Source of the DNA: Margaritifera margaritifera
Taxonomy: Eukaryota; Mollusca; Bivalvia; Unionida; Margaritiferidae
Reading direction: 5' to 3'
Assembly (NCBI GenBank): GCA_029931535.1
Contig: JAQPZY010001695.1
Span: 5,934,501 to 5,998,500, forward strand
DNA: 64,000 nucleotides
Translations under genes and position numbers: made by a program
Notes under the pieces: model-generated
What the model was told of the DNA's origin: nothing
Database searches by the model: none
The model's input: only the letters and a program-made list of their open reading frames with translations
In this document: positions 10,709 to 22,153 of the stretch, piece by piece
Layout: every line of letters starts with the position of its first letter
Position numbering within the stretch: position 1 is the first letter of the stretch

Positions 10709-11591
10709 GCATATTTTGATTACGCCCACAGTATCCTTTTTTTATTGAGTAATATTACTCTTGATAAGATTGGATAATACCAAAATAATATAGCCACGCG
10801 GACGGGTGTGAAGGCGAATTGGGGGTAATTTGAATAAATATTAAAAACTACGAGAAATAATGTAGTGATAATAAGTTTAAGGGCTCCCGAATTTTCCCCT
10901 GATTTCCCCTTTAAACAGTCCGAGCACCAAGAATAAACTCAGAATTAAGACCTCAACACGATGATTAATATTTAACGTCTTTTGACATCAGTGAATTGTA
11001 AAAAATAGTTTGACCAATTAATATCATGCTTTTTCTGAAGTTTAGGTAATTGAACCTGTATTCTGAGCAACGTTTTTGAAACAAATGACATTTAAAATTG
11101 GAAGTGTTTGTTCTATTAACGTTCGCTGGTACCCGGTCTGAATTGGCAAGCCAATTTCATAGGCAGGTAACTAGTAAAATATATTTTTGCTGATTGGTTG
11201 ATCAATGACGTCACTCGCACCACAGTTACGTTATTCCCATAACAGCTAGTTTGGAAACTTCCCCTTGTTGTACTTTGTTCAAAGCTGGTGGTTGATAGTT
11301 ATCTCCAGTCTCACGATCGCCGGAAATGTGACGCTGTGGTCAGCGAACATATAACGTAGCAAGCGGGGCCAGGATTTGAGACCATAAAACGTGGGAACTT
11401 AAAATTAAGCTTGAGATTCTGTGTCAAAGATTCACTGTTTGAAAAGTCACATTTGATGTACCGTGAATTCACAATTTTTCATAGAGTACCAATTTTTGTG
11501 GGTTTCGTGGTTGCTAGAAACCACGAATTTAAAGATCCAGCAATCAACGATCTTTGTCTAGAGATGAAAGTCCCGTTTGCACAAATTTAAG
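10709..11591. other. No recognised feature
   Basis: Contains a TGACGTCA motif near 11206 with an upstream ATTGG, which could be fortuitous. No gene is supported. Confidence 0.45.
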
Positions 11592-11764
11592 TACCGTATA
11601 TATACGCTCATACACTGCACATCTGGATCTATGCAGCTTGTTAGGAGTAATCAGTAGAGCAAATAACATAAACCCTGATCTGCTGCCGTATTATGTGACG
11701 GCAGATCATGGTCTACGTTGTTTGCAGTTGGACCCGATTTATAAGCGAGTACATACCGTTACGG
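11592..11764. mobile_element. CCGTATATACTCGCG-family MITE, copy 1
   Basis: Starts TA-CCGTATATATACGCTCAT and ends with the degenerate inverse AAGCGAGTACATACCGTTA. Inside are ATGCAGCTTG, an AATCAGTAGAGC spacer and the inner palindrome around CTGCCGTATTATGTGACGGC. The same architecture occurs at 16479, 36258 and 53580. The presumptive TA flanks suggest a Tc1/mariner-like origin, which I infer only from the dinucleotide. Confidence 0.75.
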
Positions 11765-12240
11765 AATTTTTTTTTTCGCACAGCCACTAAAAGTGATGCA
11801 CACAAAAAAGTGGATTCAAAGAATTTTGTGTGGAAACTTTACCTTTATCCTCAGAGTTTTGTAATTCTTGTCCTGGCCAAAAATTCTTCAAGCTTTTGGA
11901 GCATGCTCATAGAATCCGCTTGATAACCTTTTAAGGCATTTGATGGATTTATACCAAATTTGCTGTAGAGTTTAATATAAAAAAGACTACGTATGCGTTT
12001 CATACTTTTGGTCCCCAAAACTTGATTGAGTTATGGCTCCTGTTTGTCTAAGAAGTTTACTCGATCACGCGAATTTTGCTTTCACTCGATAAATTGTCAA
12101 GGACTTAAAGGATTGAAGCCAAATATAGCATGGGGATTAATATCAAGAAGCTCAAAGTCAAGTTCTTTTTTCGTCCTTTTTCATCAAAATTTCATTGACT
12201 TAGGGAATTGACTTTTACATATTTAGTCAGGGTTTCTTTA
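11765..12240. other. Possible dispersed repeat fragment
   Basis: Includes phrases such as TTGATGGATTTATACCAAAT and TTGAGTTATGGCTCCTGTTT, which resemble an interspersed repeat that I associate with bivalve genomes. That association is from memory and no second copy exists in this window. Confidence 0.25.
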
Positions 12241-13800
12241 ACTATATTCTGGCCTGGGGCATCCGTGTTCTCTGAACACAATTCTATTGTTTATTTCAGT
12301 AAACAGTCAGCAAAACTTCCTCATTTGACCTCTTAAACACACTGTCTTTACTTTGAGTCACAATCAATTATAAATGGCATACGTATTTACTGCGATGAAT
12401 TTGATGTTTCACCTTTCTAAAGAGCGCTTAAGACCTTACCGTTTCAAAATCATACACACTCATCAATAGAAGATGAAAGACAGAATACGAAAAACGTATC
12501 AGTTACGGTTTTCTCATCTATACGGTTTCATCCTTTGTTGAAGGAGTATTAAATAATGGTCTGGCCCCATTACTTCTGACTAGCACCAGATGTTCTACAT
12601 TAAGTATATGATGAAAGAAGAAAAATGCGCCCATAATGCAATGCTATGCTAGGACTCAAAACAATGCACGGTTAGTAATGCGATTACTTGCAACAATCCA
12701 GTCATTGACTTTGGAATGAAGACAGTGTACGCATTGAATGCCAAAAAGCTCGTGTTTATAACATAGGAAAAATAACAATCAGATGGGATGATTGTTATGA
12801 GAATTCAAAATGTAATGTTTGTTTGTTTGTTTGTCTGTACGAATGATTTTTTTTCTCTACAAGCCGCGATAATGACAGCGAGAGAAAGCAAGAGAAAGTA
12901 ATTGTTTGATGTGCAGTATGCTGCACTGATTTACAAAAGGAGTCCAAACTTTGCTAATTTTTCTCTCATAGAGACTAATTAGTACCACCTATTTAAAACA
13001 TACAAATGGTATAGGTGGGTGAGTGGATTTGCTGCAACGATGCTGCGTGTTTGTTTCTCTTACTATCGATCTGGAAAACCACTTCAAATTGGGAAACAAT
13101 ACGAAGACTTCGAAATCTTTGCGTGATTATATCTTTGGGTTATGTATCATTTTGATGCAGTTTTTCATCCTATTATAATATCTTCTTTGGTTAAGAAAAA
13201 TGTCAACCATAATTACATAAAATACAAAATAACCCAATTTACTGACTCACTACACCAGGTTTGAGAGTAGCTCTGGAACCACAAGTATGTAGCTTTTTTC
13301 ACCCCCACCATAGAGAGTTATATTAGAAGGCTCTGCACCTAGTACTAACAAGCATATATTTTAGTTGTAAGTCAAGAAAATATATATGAAACAAGTCTGA
13401 CTTCAACACCAATAATACAATCTAATATTCCCTATTTATTTATCCAAAATCGTTGCCAACCTAATCATAAATGTAGCATTAACGGCACCAATCTTTATTT
13501 ATCAATTCCAAATCGCTATTGCAGTCTGGAATATTCATATTCAGTAAAATTAGTCTAAATAGGACCAAAACAAGGATGATGGAATAAATAGACTTCACAG
13601 ACATCTGTAGTTTATATAGGAGTCTTGTTTTTTGTCTGAGCATGTTATTTAGGATGGATTTATTTTTTATTTTATAAATAGACGATGCGCAGTTTCCAAA
13701 AAGTCGCTTAAAACACAAAAATCGTGCCAGTCCCTCCGCGGGATTTTTAAAAATTTTTTTTTTAGCTCTTATGTTTATTATATCTTCATTTGAAAAATTA
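12241..13800. other. No recognised feature
   Basis: Unique-looking sequence with a (TTTG)n patch at 12817-12834. Frames up to 119 codons are present, but none has recognisable motifs. Confidence 0.45.
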
Positions 13801-13947
13801 AGCTTCTCGTAGTCATGCGAAAAGGTGTGTAAGGGCATTACACGCGGTCAACTTCTCGTAGTCATGAGAAAAGGTTCGTAAGGGCATTACACGCGGTCAG
13901 CTTCTCGTAGTCATGCGAAAAGGTGCGTAAGGGCATTACACGCGGTC
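13801..13947. repeat. 49-base tandem repeat, 3 copies
   Basis: Each unit reads CTTCTCGTAGTCATG, AAAAGGT and GTAAGGGCATTACACGCGGT. Copies differ at three or four bases. It lies just outside the left edge of the large dispersed repeat at 14025. Confidence 0.95.
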
Positions 13948-14911
13948 ATTTCAAATGTCTTAAACACATATCACTTTTCCCAACAATAGGAGAGTAGGGA
14001 TATCGAATGTTGTTTCAAGTTCAAAATTATAGATATCATAACGGTTCGTTTAATTTCTTTGCTGAAATCACAATCAGTTTACTGATGCTCAGATTATTAT
14101 TGAACAGCTCTACAACCTAACATTAAAAAAAAAAACAAAACAAAAAAAACAAAACAGCAACATAACAACATGACAATTACTGACGATATAATGGAAACAA
14201 AATGGATGAATCATCCCCAGTTGTAAAAACTAAACACGGTTGCTGTGATTTTTGAATAATTTGTGGAAGTAAAAATGGAATGAAAAGGAATGAGATAGAT
14301 TACACAATTAGCAGATGTAATAATAAGTGATATAGAGGCTTGACTTCCTGTAATATTCTTCTATGAACTGAATAACATGACTTAAAATCCATAACTACAG
14401 TGCTCATTCTATTTTAAGATATACAACAGATCGTTTTGTATGGATTATTATATCTCTAATATATTTTGAATTTGCCTCTGTCTTGATTGTATATTTTGTG
14501 GACAGAAAGACGTTACTTAGTTCCAATGAATTTAATGTAATATTGCTTGCTTTTGTCTCGCCTGCGAAGCATAGGTATAAATTGTGTATTCATCAAATTA
14601 TTATTTACTTCATAAAACTGATTTATCATTTTGTCTTCCTTTTGTGCAGGACAGGAGACTTTACATTCTTTCAATTACACTTTTATCCTTTTTTCGATTT
14701 CTTAATTTTTGTTTTTGATGATTTTGTACTCTGTCTGCTGGACGAAAGATAGGAACTTTGATTTAATATTGATATGGTTTTATCTTTATAAAGCATTTTT
14801 GTTTGTTCCCGTTATTAATGTCACTCTGTCCATACTGTTTGCCTTATCAAGTTAGTTCTTATTTTCCTGTGAAGGGAAACAATATTGCAAAAAAAAATTT
14901 ATGCGAGTTTG

Positions 14912-14916
<5 letters not shown>

Positions 14917-14950
<34 letters not shown>

Positions 14951-14974
14951 GTGGTAGTAGTAGTAGTAGTAGTA

Positions 14975-15014
<40 letters not shown>

Positions 15015-15034
15015 GAAGAAGAAGAAGAAGAAGA
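14917..15034. repeat. Compound trinucleotide tract (ATT/AGT/AAT/AAG)
   Basis: Runs of ATT, AGT, AAT and AAG follow each other. The ATT-then-AGT order also occurs in copy B near 29050-29110, so the seed is part of the dispersed repeat and was expanded here. Confidence 0.95.
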
Positions 15035-15179
15035 AAAATAATAACAAAACAAGAACAATAAATCTATTGGTTTTAGGTGTGGGGGTAAGTGAGGGTGGGC
15101 CATTTTGATTATTTTGTTTCTTCTGTTCATAACGATATGATATTCTTTCATAACCTTATTGTAGACGAATCCGCTTTGT

Positions 15180-15379
15180 GTATACTTACGAAGCTGCATT
15201 GTGTATGCTTACGAAGCCACGTTGTATATGCTTACGAAGCCGCGTTGTACATGCTTACGAAGCCGCGTTGTATATGCTTACGAAGCCGCGTTGTACATGC
15301 TTACGAAGCCGCATTGTGTATGCTTACGAAGCCGCGTTGTGTATGCTTCAGAAGCCGCGTTGTATATGCTTCCGAAGCA
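15180..15379. repeat. 23-base minisatellite, about 8 copies, ending in poly-A
   Basis: Units contain GCTTACGAAGCCGCGTTGTA. Since 23 is not a multiple of three and the unit has no stop in any plus phase, three overlapping plus frames run through it. The array is followed by an 18-base A run at 15380. Copy B of the dispersed repeat holds only one related word (CGCGTTGTATATGC). Confidence 0.95.
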
Positions 15380-15745
15380 AAAAAAAAAAAAAAAAAACAA
15401 GATTAACAGTGGCAAAGCTGTCATAATATTAGGCATTCCTAACTTGATATAGGAAAAGCGAGATGATATTGCTGCGGTTCTTGAAATCAGATAGAGGATG
15501 TAACCAGGCCTTAGATTTTATATGACAGCTGATATGGGTCCACACTTCCTCTATAAGATCAAACTTCTCGCGATGATCTATCTATCTTGTTAATATAAGA
15601 CAACTATATGATAGGTTTTCATGAGTGTAATAACACGCTTTATTACATATCACACACGTAAAATTTCTCCCTTTTGGTTGAAAGTTGATCACATGGTATT
15701 AACTATTCTACGGTACATACTTTATTAGACTTATTTTATGAGAGT

Positions 15746-15779
15746 GACCGGTCCAAATTAGATATGGACCGGTCCATAT
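15746..15779. repeat. Palindromes around GACCGGTCC
   Basis: ATATGGACCGGTCCATAT at 15762-15779 is a perfect 18-base palindrome. The arm GACCGGTCCA at 15746 also pairs with TGGACCGGTC at 15765. It marks the right edge of dispersed repeat copy A. Confidence 0.8.
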
Positions 15780-15784
15780 CAGTG

Positions 15785-16270
15785 GAAGACGTCACGTTAC
15801 GCATCTCGCGTTGCAGGACATACAGAGTGAATGAAAGGAAAAGATCAAGAAGACAGCATCATTGGACATGGACTGCCCTCGGACCAGGGCCTGGACCGTC
15901 AGGTTGATATGGCCTTCAACTTCGGATTGGACCATACCAACCTGCTTGTCTCGGCACTGTACCTCGGACAATCCAACCAATTTTATTGCCCTCTTCATAA
16001 GAAACCATAGCTTAAATACTTCCATTGGCAGGTATGGAGTGATCTGGCGTTCGAGTAGCCCATCAGTCACAATTTTAAGATCAAAAGCAGTGATGTAGGG
16101 TTCCACAGATGAAACTCCAAAGACAGATGGTCAATTCTTAACATAAAAGAGCAACTATCACCACTTCTGTTAGAAAGATGCGTTAATTGGGAGAAACCCA
16201 CACTGCAAGTATTTCGCCACGAGAGTGGGGAATTCTGGCTACCTAGGAACGAGCAGGATATACACATTCG
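15785..16270 (-). pseudogene. Possible decayed coding remnant of unknown identity
   Basis: Two overlapping minus-strand frames (16067-16267 and 15792-16106) have mixed amino-acid composition, unlike the low-complexity frames nearby, and the stretch is visibly richer in G+C. Together they would need a frameshift near 16085. Visible peptides include RIDHLSLEFHLWNP and KLVGLSEVQCRDKQ. I do not recognise a domain. It could be a transposon coding fragment, a missed exon pair or chance. A plus-strand frame of 78 codons overlaps it. Confidence 0.2.
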
Positions 16271-16478
16271 TTTGAATCAGGAATTATCGATATCAATATG
16301 AATCAGAGATTATCACAGATCATTTCAAACTGTGTAAATTGGACAAATAAAAACACATTTTCTATAAATATTCATCTGGTGTCCTATAAGGTCTCGTTGG
16401 ACAGGAAAATAGGACCTAAAGTAATTTGTCCACACAAGTCGGAACTCAAATAAGCAACGTTCGGAAGATTCATCCGCG

Positions 16479-16693
16479 CCATAACATCGCGTATAGGCTG
16501 ATACCAACTGCAAACTGCATAGACCCAGATCTGACATCGCATAATGCGCCGGCAGATATGGGTCTATGCAGTTTGTAAGGATTACTCAGTAGAAGAAACA
16601 ACATAGACTATGATCTGCCGGCGCATTATGCGACGGCAGATCATGGTCTATGTTGTTTGTATTTGTACCTCAATTTTACGCGAGTATATACGG
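16479..16693. mobile_element. CCGTATATACTCGCG-family MITE, copy 2
   Basis: The degenerate left end (CATCGCGTATAGGCTGATAC) pairs with a well-preserved right end, ACGCGAGTATATACGGTA. Each half carries its own palindrome: GACATCGCATAATGCGCCGG at 16532 and GCCGGCGCATTATGCGACGG at 16617. Between them lies AGGATTACTCAGTAGAAG. Confidence 0.85.
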
Positions 16694-17008
16694 TAAAGAC
16701 GTTTTCTATTCAAGTCAGTGCTTCCTTCTCTGACCCATACCAATGGAACTCTCGGGAAATTTAGAGCTTAATAAAAATTGCGAATTGTTTCCCCATTTGC
16801 CAGTTTTAAATTTAGTGCCAAACCCTGCTGGTCAATTTTAGAATGAAGAAACCTTTTTTAACAATGTAAATACCTGTAAATATTGTTTTAGGTACTGTTG
16901 TATATGTTTTTTAAGCGAGGAACATATCTAATCAAGCGATACTTAATTCAACTGCAAGACGTTTAATTAAATTACCCTTTTCCGAAACGCTTTTATAGTA
17001 ACAGTTTA

Positions 17009-17010
<2 letters not shown>
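16694..17010. other. No recognised feature
   Basis: AT-rich sequence between the MITE and the TA run. Nothing is supported. Confidence 0.5.

Positions 17011-17095
<85 letters not shown>
17011..17095. repeat. (AT)n microsatellite
   Basis: About 42 uninterrupted AT units. Confidence 0.98.
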
Positions 17096-17097
<2 letters not shown>

Positions 17098-17218
17098 TCA
17101 CGGTTTTATCTCATTTTGACATATATGCTTTTGTAACCATTGTATTTCAATCATAAACATATATGTATTTATACTTATTGACTGTATATGGTCACTACTT
17201 GTTCCTTTAAAAAAAGTG

Positions 17219-17456
17219 TGATTCTGTCATATGTGTGTTGATATTCTGCCATATGTGTGTTGATATTATGTCATATGTGAGTTGATATTGTGTCATATGT
17301 TTGTTGGTATTCATGCATATGTGTTGATATTCTGTCATATGTGAATTGTGATTCTGTCATATGTGTGTTGATATTCTGTCATATGTGTATTGATATTATG
17401 TCATATGTGTGTTGATATTCTGTTATATGTGAGTTGCGATTCTGTCATATGTGACT
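17219..17456. repeat. 22-base minisatellite, about 11 copies
   Basis: Units are variants of TCTGTCATATGTGTGTTGAT. Copies vary at ATTCTG / ATTATG / ATTGTG and at GTGTG / GTGAG / GTGAA. Confidence 0.93.
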
Positions 17457-17863
17457 TGTTATGTTCAGTCACATTTTCTCATAACTCCATAAAGACTGGT
17501 TCATGTACATTTTATTTAAGTTTAATAGTGTATTTCATTTTATTTTATTTTAACTTTATTCATTTTTACATTAGGCATTGTACATGAAGTCAGACAATAA
17601 TAAAAGATAAACCTAAACCAGTCTGACAATTAACAAACCTAATTAAATATATTATAAAACATATTAAGTATCTCTTGTTATATACACTCATCTAATTTTT
17701 ATCCTTTTTTAAAAAATATTTATTTATAAGAACGATACACACGTTTCCCTTACTTGAACGTCTCTTTCATAGTTGATATAAGTAATGCTGTATACTGTAA
17801 TTGACTTGAATTAGAACTCCATTCAATGGTAAAAATAAATAAATAGAGGTTGTTTGCTTCAAA
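17457..17863. other. No recognised feature
   Basis: AT-rich with (TTTTA)n near 17540. Nothing else is seen. Confidence 0.5.
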
Positions 17864-18063
17864 CGAGTGGGAATAACGGATATATTTCATGGAGTGGGTG
17901 AAAATACTTAAGTTTTTCACTCACAAGATGAAATATATCCGTTATTCACGGATATATTTGATCGAGTGGGTGAAAAACTCAGTATTTTCACGATCGGCGA
18001 AGCCACAAGCGAAAATACATAAGTGTTTCACCCACAAGATGAAATATATCCGCTATTCACTCG
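17864..18063. mobile_element. Nested fold-back element of GGATATATTTCAT words
   Basis: CGAGTGGGAATAACGGATAT at the left pairs with the inverse of ATATCCGCTATTCACTCG at the right. Two further inverse words (GATGAAATATATCCGTTATT at 17927, and CGGATATATTTGATCGAGTG at 17949) lie between them, so alternative hairpins are possible. The inner word GAGTGGGTGAAAA also occurs in both orientations. It has no coding capacity. Confidence 0.75.
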
Positions 18064-18940
18064 GAGCGACCAAATATTCTTTTTATTTCATGCTCAAGCG
18101 TATTGTCTAGCAATTTGTATAACACACTGAAGTAGCTGATTTCTTACTGTATCCCGCGCGATAATGTCAGCGGTTTACCGTTTATGTTCTGCTTTGTTTT
18201 GTGTATATTTGCACATAAAATATCAGTAGTTACATTATGCTCCTTCCCAATTCAAGACAAAACAGCAAATAAAAATAAAATGAAAAAATATATATATTTG
18301 CCCATTGCTGGATTTGAAGCCGGTTGGTCCGAATGCGAGGCGGCCATTTTTACCTTAACATAACACAAGCTTCTTACAAAATTTGAAATTTCTTAATCAT
18401 AATGTTATCAATGTCTATTGACCGATATTTTTTCACTGCAGTGAAATATCCCAATTATTTCACTCGGAAAATCCAGTAATTCACTGACTGGCATAAAATA
18501 TAATGGATTATGTTTGTGCAAATGATGGAAAAACCTGCACTGTCAGGTCAGAATCTTAGAAAGAAATGTTTCTTTATTATAGGTAAAATTGTATGGTAAT
18601 CTCGTATTATTAAGGACAGCAATCAAGTATAAACTTTAATCATGCCTTTGTCATAAAATAAATTATACTTCATCTTCCTTTACGTCATTGTGCGTTCTAT
18701 GTCTTGCAAATTATACTTCGTAACCGCACATTTTATCATTCCGAAGTGCTCTCGCCCCAGGTAAAACTCTTGTAACATAATGGCTATCTGCTTTGCGTGT
18801 TTAAGTGTTTATGATATATCAAGATTTGCGGAACAGCTAAATTATTTACGAAATAGCAGAGAAATATTTAAATTATACGAATTACATTTTTGATTCTATT
18901 GATATAGTTACATTCATGTAATTGCAGGGTTATTTCCAGA
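18064..18940. other. No recognised feature
   Basis: Near 18435 a TTTCACTGCAGTGAAA palindrome and a TTTCACTCG word echo the preceding fold-back. Otherwise the sequence looks unique. Confidence 0.45.
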
Positions 18941-18944
18941 TAGA

Positions 18945-19010
18945 TAGATAAATATATAGATAAGAGGGCGGAGGGAAGGTGATAGATAGACAGATAGATA
19001 GATAGAAAGA
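18945..19010. repeat. Imperfect (GATA)n tract
   Basis: GATA and GACA words broken by a GAGGGCGGAGGG patch. Confidence 0.9.
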
Positions 19011-19098
19011 AAAGAGTGCAGAGGAAAGGACAGGGGGGTAGGAAGGGTGAGAGAGATCAAGATCGGTCTAATTCATCCGGTACGAGGTAGAATTAATA

Positions 19099-19550
19099 AA
19101 CCAAAATAACAAATCTGACAATTTACACATAAAAGTGAACTTGATTTCAAAATTTATTTGGGCCTAAAAAAAAATCCAGAATATTTGTCTTACTTCCTAA
19201 ACCCAGCAAATGTTGTGTTTGACGCCAATCCCTTTTAAACTATCACGACTGTCTTTTCTTATCAAAATTTTGGGCCATATTTTATCTCCGCAGCTATAAC
19301 CCGAAAAATGACCTTCGAATCTAAACGATAACTTCGAGCAGAGCAATAGAGACTTATCTTCTAAGGGAAATTACTCTGATCAACACACTTTTGTACTTAC
19401 CGTTGAAACAGAATTGTTTTCCTTAGTAGTCTGTGCTGCTAAGTCAACCAAGGAGGTATTGCCGGTACAGATGTGCTCGATAATGTGATAAAGGTAAAAT
19501 GAAAAATGCTCTTTAAGGAACGTTATGTTCACATGTTTATTATAGGATAG

Positions 19551-19632
<82 letters not shown>

Positions 19633-19741
19633 TGCCAAGAAATATTGCCATTTAATAAATGTAAAATTTAAATTATTCGTACACTGGATAATTGTCTGTG
19701 TATGAAAAAAAAATATTAAAAAAAACACCACAACAATGAGT

Positions 19742-19796
<55 letters not shown>

Positions 19797-19798
19797 TA
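19099..19798. repeat. Tandem segmental duplication, unit 1
   Basis: The unit starts AAACCAAAATAACAAATCTG and includes TCTTTTCTTATCAAA, CAGAATTGTTTTCCTTA and GATAATGTGATAAAGGTA. It continues through a GA array (19553-19630), a TTTAATAAA-TGT block, an A-rich patch and a second GA array (19745-19791). The same order recurs in unit 2. No frame is shared between the units. Confidence 0.8.
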
Positions 19799-19807
19799 AA
19801 TAGATCG

Positions 19808-20298
19808 AAAACCCAAAATAGCGGGTCTGAAAACAGACACGTAAAATTAAACAGGATTTTAAAGCTGATTTCGGCCTCACTCAAAAATTACTATTTGTTT
19901 TACTTTCTAGAATAGCAGATGCTGTGTTTGATGACAATCCATTTCAAACTATCTCGACTATCTTTTCTTATCAAAGTTGTCTGTCTTATCTTCTCTCCTC
20001 AGCTCTCCAAAGGTTAATTCTAGGGGATATTACTCTACTAAAAACACGTTTGTGCTTTCAGTCGATACAGAATTGTTTTCCTTTAATAATCTGTTATGCT
20101 ATTTGTCAATAAAGGAGATGTTGATGGTGCAGATATGCTCAATAATGTGATAAAGGTACAGTAACAATGTTCTTTGATAAACATTCTAGTCACAATTGTA
20201 TTACGAGAGAGAGAGAGAGAGAGACGCCGCGAGCTGTTACCTTTTAATAAAATGTTAAATTGTTTGTATATTCCATATTTGACTATGTAAGAAGGAAA

Positions 20299-20331
<33 letters not shown>
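19808..20331. repeat. Tandem segmental duplication, unit 2
   Basis: Starts AAACCCAAAATAGCGGGTCT and repeats the landmarks of unit 1, with GA arrays much shorter (about 10 and 13 units at 20204 and 20304). It carries several substitutions and a roughly 80-base deletion in the middle relative to unit 1. Confidence 0.8.
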
Positions 20332-20524
20332 ATAGAGCCACTGGCTTCAATTATCAGAGAGACAAAGAGATTGTACATTATGGTAAATAGTTGGATGATG
20401 GACGAACAGACGTGCGGACAAATATAGATACAGAGATAATAGTGAAAAAAAGTGTTTACGATGAATAAAAAACTAGCTTACGTAGGCAAAAAATATATTT
20501 TCCCTTTAATTGTTTCAAACGTTA

Positions 20525-21020
20525 TAATTTTAATCCAATCTTATGGGTACAATAATGACTTTATAATTTTAATCCAATCTTATGGGTACAATAATGGCTT
20601 TATTATTTTATTCCAGTCTTATGGGTACAATAATGACTTTATTATTTTATTCCAATCGTATGGATACAGTAATGGCGTTATTATTTTATTCCAATTGTAT
20701 GGATACAATAATGGCGTTATTATTTTATTCCAATCTTATGGGTACAATAATGGCGTTATTATTTTATTCCAGTCTTATGGGTACAATAATGGCGTTATTA
20801 TTTTATTCCAGTCTTATGGGTACAATAATGGCGTTATTATTTAATTCCAATCGTATGGGTACAATAATGGCGTTATTATTTAATTCAATCGTATGGGTAC
20901 AATAATGGCGTTATTATTTTATTCCAGTCTTATGGGTACAATAATGGCGTTATTATTTTAATTCAGTCTTATGGGTACAATAATGGCGTTATTATTTTAT
21001 TCCAATTTTATGGGTGCAAT
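20525..21020. repeat. 39-base minisatellite, about 12 copies
   Basis: Units contain CTTATGGGTACAATAATGGC followed by GTTATTATTTTATTCCA. As 39 is divisible by three, plus frames show a false 13-residue repeat (FQSYGYNNGVIIL) and its phase-shifted partner. It is non-coding in my view, because no flanking gene context exists. Confidence 0.95.
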
Positions 21021-21418
21021 AATGGATTTAAACATAATATGGTCTGGACTGAGAGTTGATAAATCTCGTCTGACATTTACTACTATGTGTGGAGCGGGAA
21101 AACAATTTTCTGTTCCCGTGCTAATCGTGTTCCTCATTATTTGATCATTTTATACAAATGGCCTCAATTAACAGTGATATTACCATAACAGAAAAGATAT
21201 CTGATGTCAGCATAATAAAATCTATGCTCCGTTAATGAGCCTTTATCAAGTATAAACGCCGAATATCAGTCTGAGCACAAACACTAAAGTCAACAAATGA
21301 AAACAAATTAGTATGAAGTAATGGATTCAAATGTCGAGGAACAGTTTGTAATTTGTTTGTTCCCTGTTCGTTTCTGTCTTTAATGCTAATGCTCAAATGA
21401 TTACGGCTTTTGAAAGCT
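21021..21418. other. No recognised feature
   Basis: Unique-looking sequence between two minisatellites. Nothing is supported. Confidence 0.5.
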
Positions 21419-21815
21419 AATGGTTTCTTCCTCGGTGTTTTTTTTTTTGTCTTTTTTTCTTCCTCGGTATTTTTGGTTTCTTCCTCGGGATGTTTAGTTT
21501 CTTCCTCGGTATTTTTGGTTTCTTCCTCGGTGTTTTTGGTTTCTTCCTCGGGATGTTTAGTTTCTTCCTCGGTATTTTTGGTTTCTTCCTCGGTGTTTTT
21601 GGTTTCTTCTTCAGTGGGTTTTTTTCTGGGGGGGGGGGGGATTTGTATTTTGTTTCTTCCTCTGTGTTTTTGGAGTAATCCTCGTTTTTTTTGGTTTCTT
21701 CCTCGTTGTTTTTGGTTTCTTCCACGGTGTTTTTCTTTTTTTACTTTTTTTTTTTGTTTGTTTATTCCTCTGTGTGTTGGGTTTCTTCCTCGGTATTTTT
21801 GGTTTCTTCCTGCGT
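21419..21815. repeat. ~21-base minisatellite with poly-T and poly-G tracts
   Basis: Units are variants of GTTTCTTCCTCGGTATTTTT. A run of 12 G lies near 21629. The minus strand gives a false KKPKIPR heptapeptide repeat and the plus strand gives a false FFLG repeat. Confidence 0.93.
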
Positions 21816-22153
21816 TTTTTTTTTTTTTTTATCTCTTCACCATATTTTTTTTCACTAACTTCTTGCTAACATCATTTAACAACAAGATAAAACGATGAAA
21901 AGTTATAACCTAACGAAATCTTTAATTTAAATTTAATGAAAAATCATTTACAGTTACTTCATTTAATAAACGAATTTAACGACAACTATAATTTTTGAAG
22001 AAAAACGAAATTTATCATATTGGTAAGGAAATATACAGTATATAATTTTATCCATTACCATTGGCGGGCACATATTGCAATGACTCACGAATTCGATACA
22101 ATAGGATGCCTATCAAACTTCTATTGAATACCGTTTCATAGCATTGTCAATCA
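21816..22153 (-). other. 3' flank / probable 3' UTR of the receptor gene
   Basis: Downstream of the stop on the minus strand. No perfect AATAAA is visible on that strand in this stretch. A GATAAAATTATA word near 22051 could serve as a weak polyadenylation signal, but this is inference. Confidence 0.3.

Larger units (their letters stand above)
14025..15755 (+). repeat. Large dispersed repeat, copy A (inverse of 28600-29970)
   Basis: The plus strand here is colinear with the minus strand of 28600-29970. Shared blocks in order include TAATTTCTTTGC-AAATCAC, CATGACAATTACTGAC, TAGATGTAATAATAAG-like, TATAGAGGCTT-CTTCCTG, ACTACAGTGCTCATTCTATT, GTATATTTTGTGGACAGAAA, CGCCATTATTA/AGTAGT microsatellites, CATAACCTTATTGTAGACG, AACACGCTTTATTAC and GTTGATCACATGGTATTAAC. 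Copy A is longer because of trinucleotide growth, a 23-base tandem array and about 130 extra bases after a poly-A run. No long frame is conserved, although the 89-codon frame at 14483 has a partial counterpart in copy B. No terminal inverted or direct repeats were seen, so the class is unknown. Confidence 0.8.

Noticed and set aside
11195..11220. CRE-like TGACGTCA with ATTGG as a promoter
   Set aside because: A single short motif with no downstream gene. A similar TGACGTCA at about 55957 also lacks a gene.
20452..20905. 130- and 107-codon plus frames with YGYNNG repeats
   Set aside because: Direct translation of a 39-base minisatellite, with two frames equally open.
21410..21898. 162-codon hydrophobic frame and its 102-codon antisense KKPKIPRK frame
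   Set aside because: Both are products of the T-rich 21-base minisatellite.
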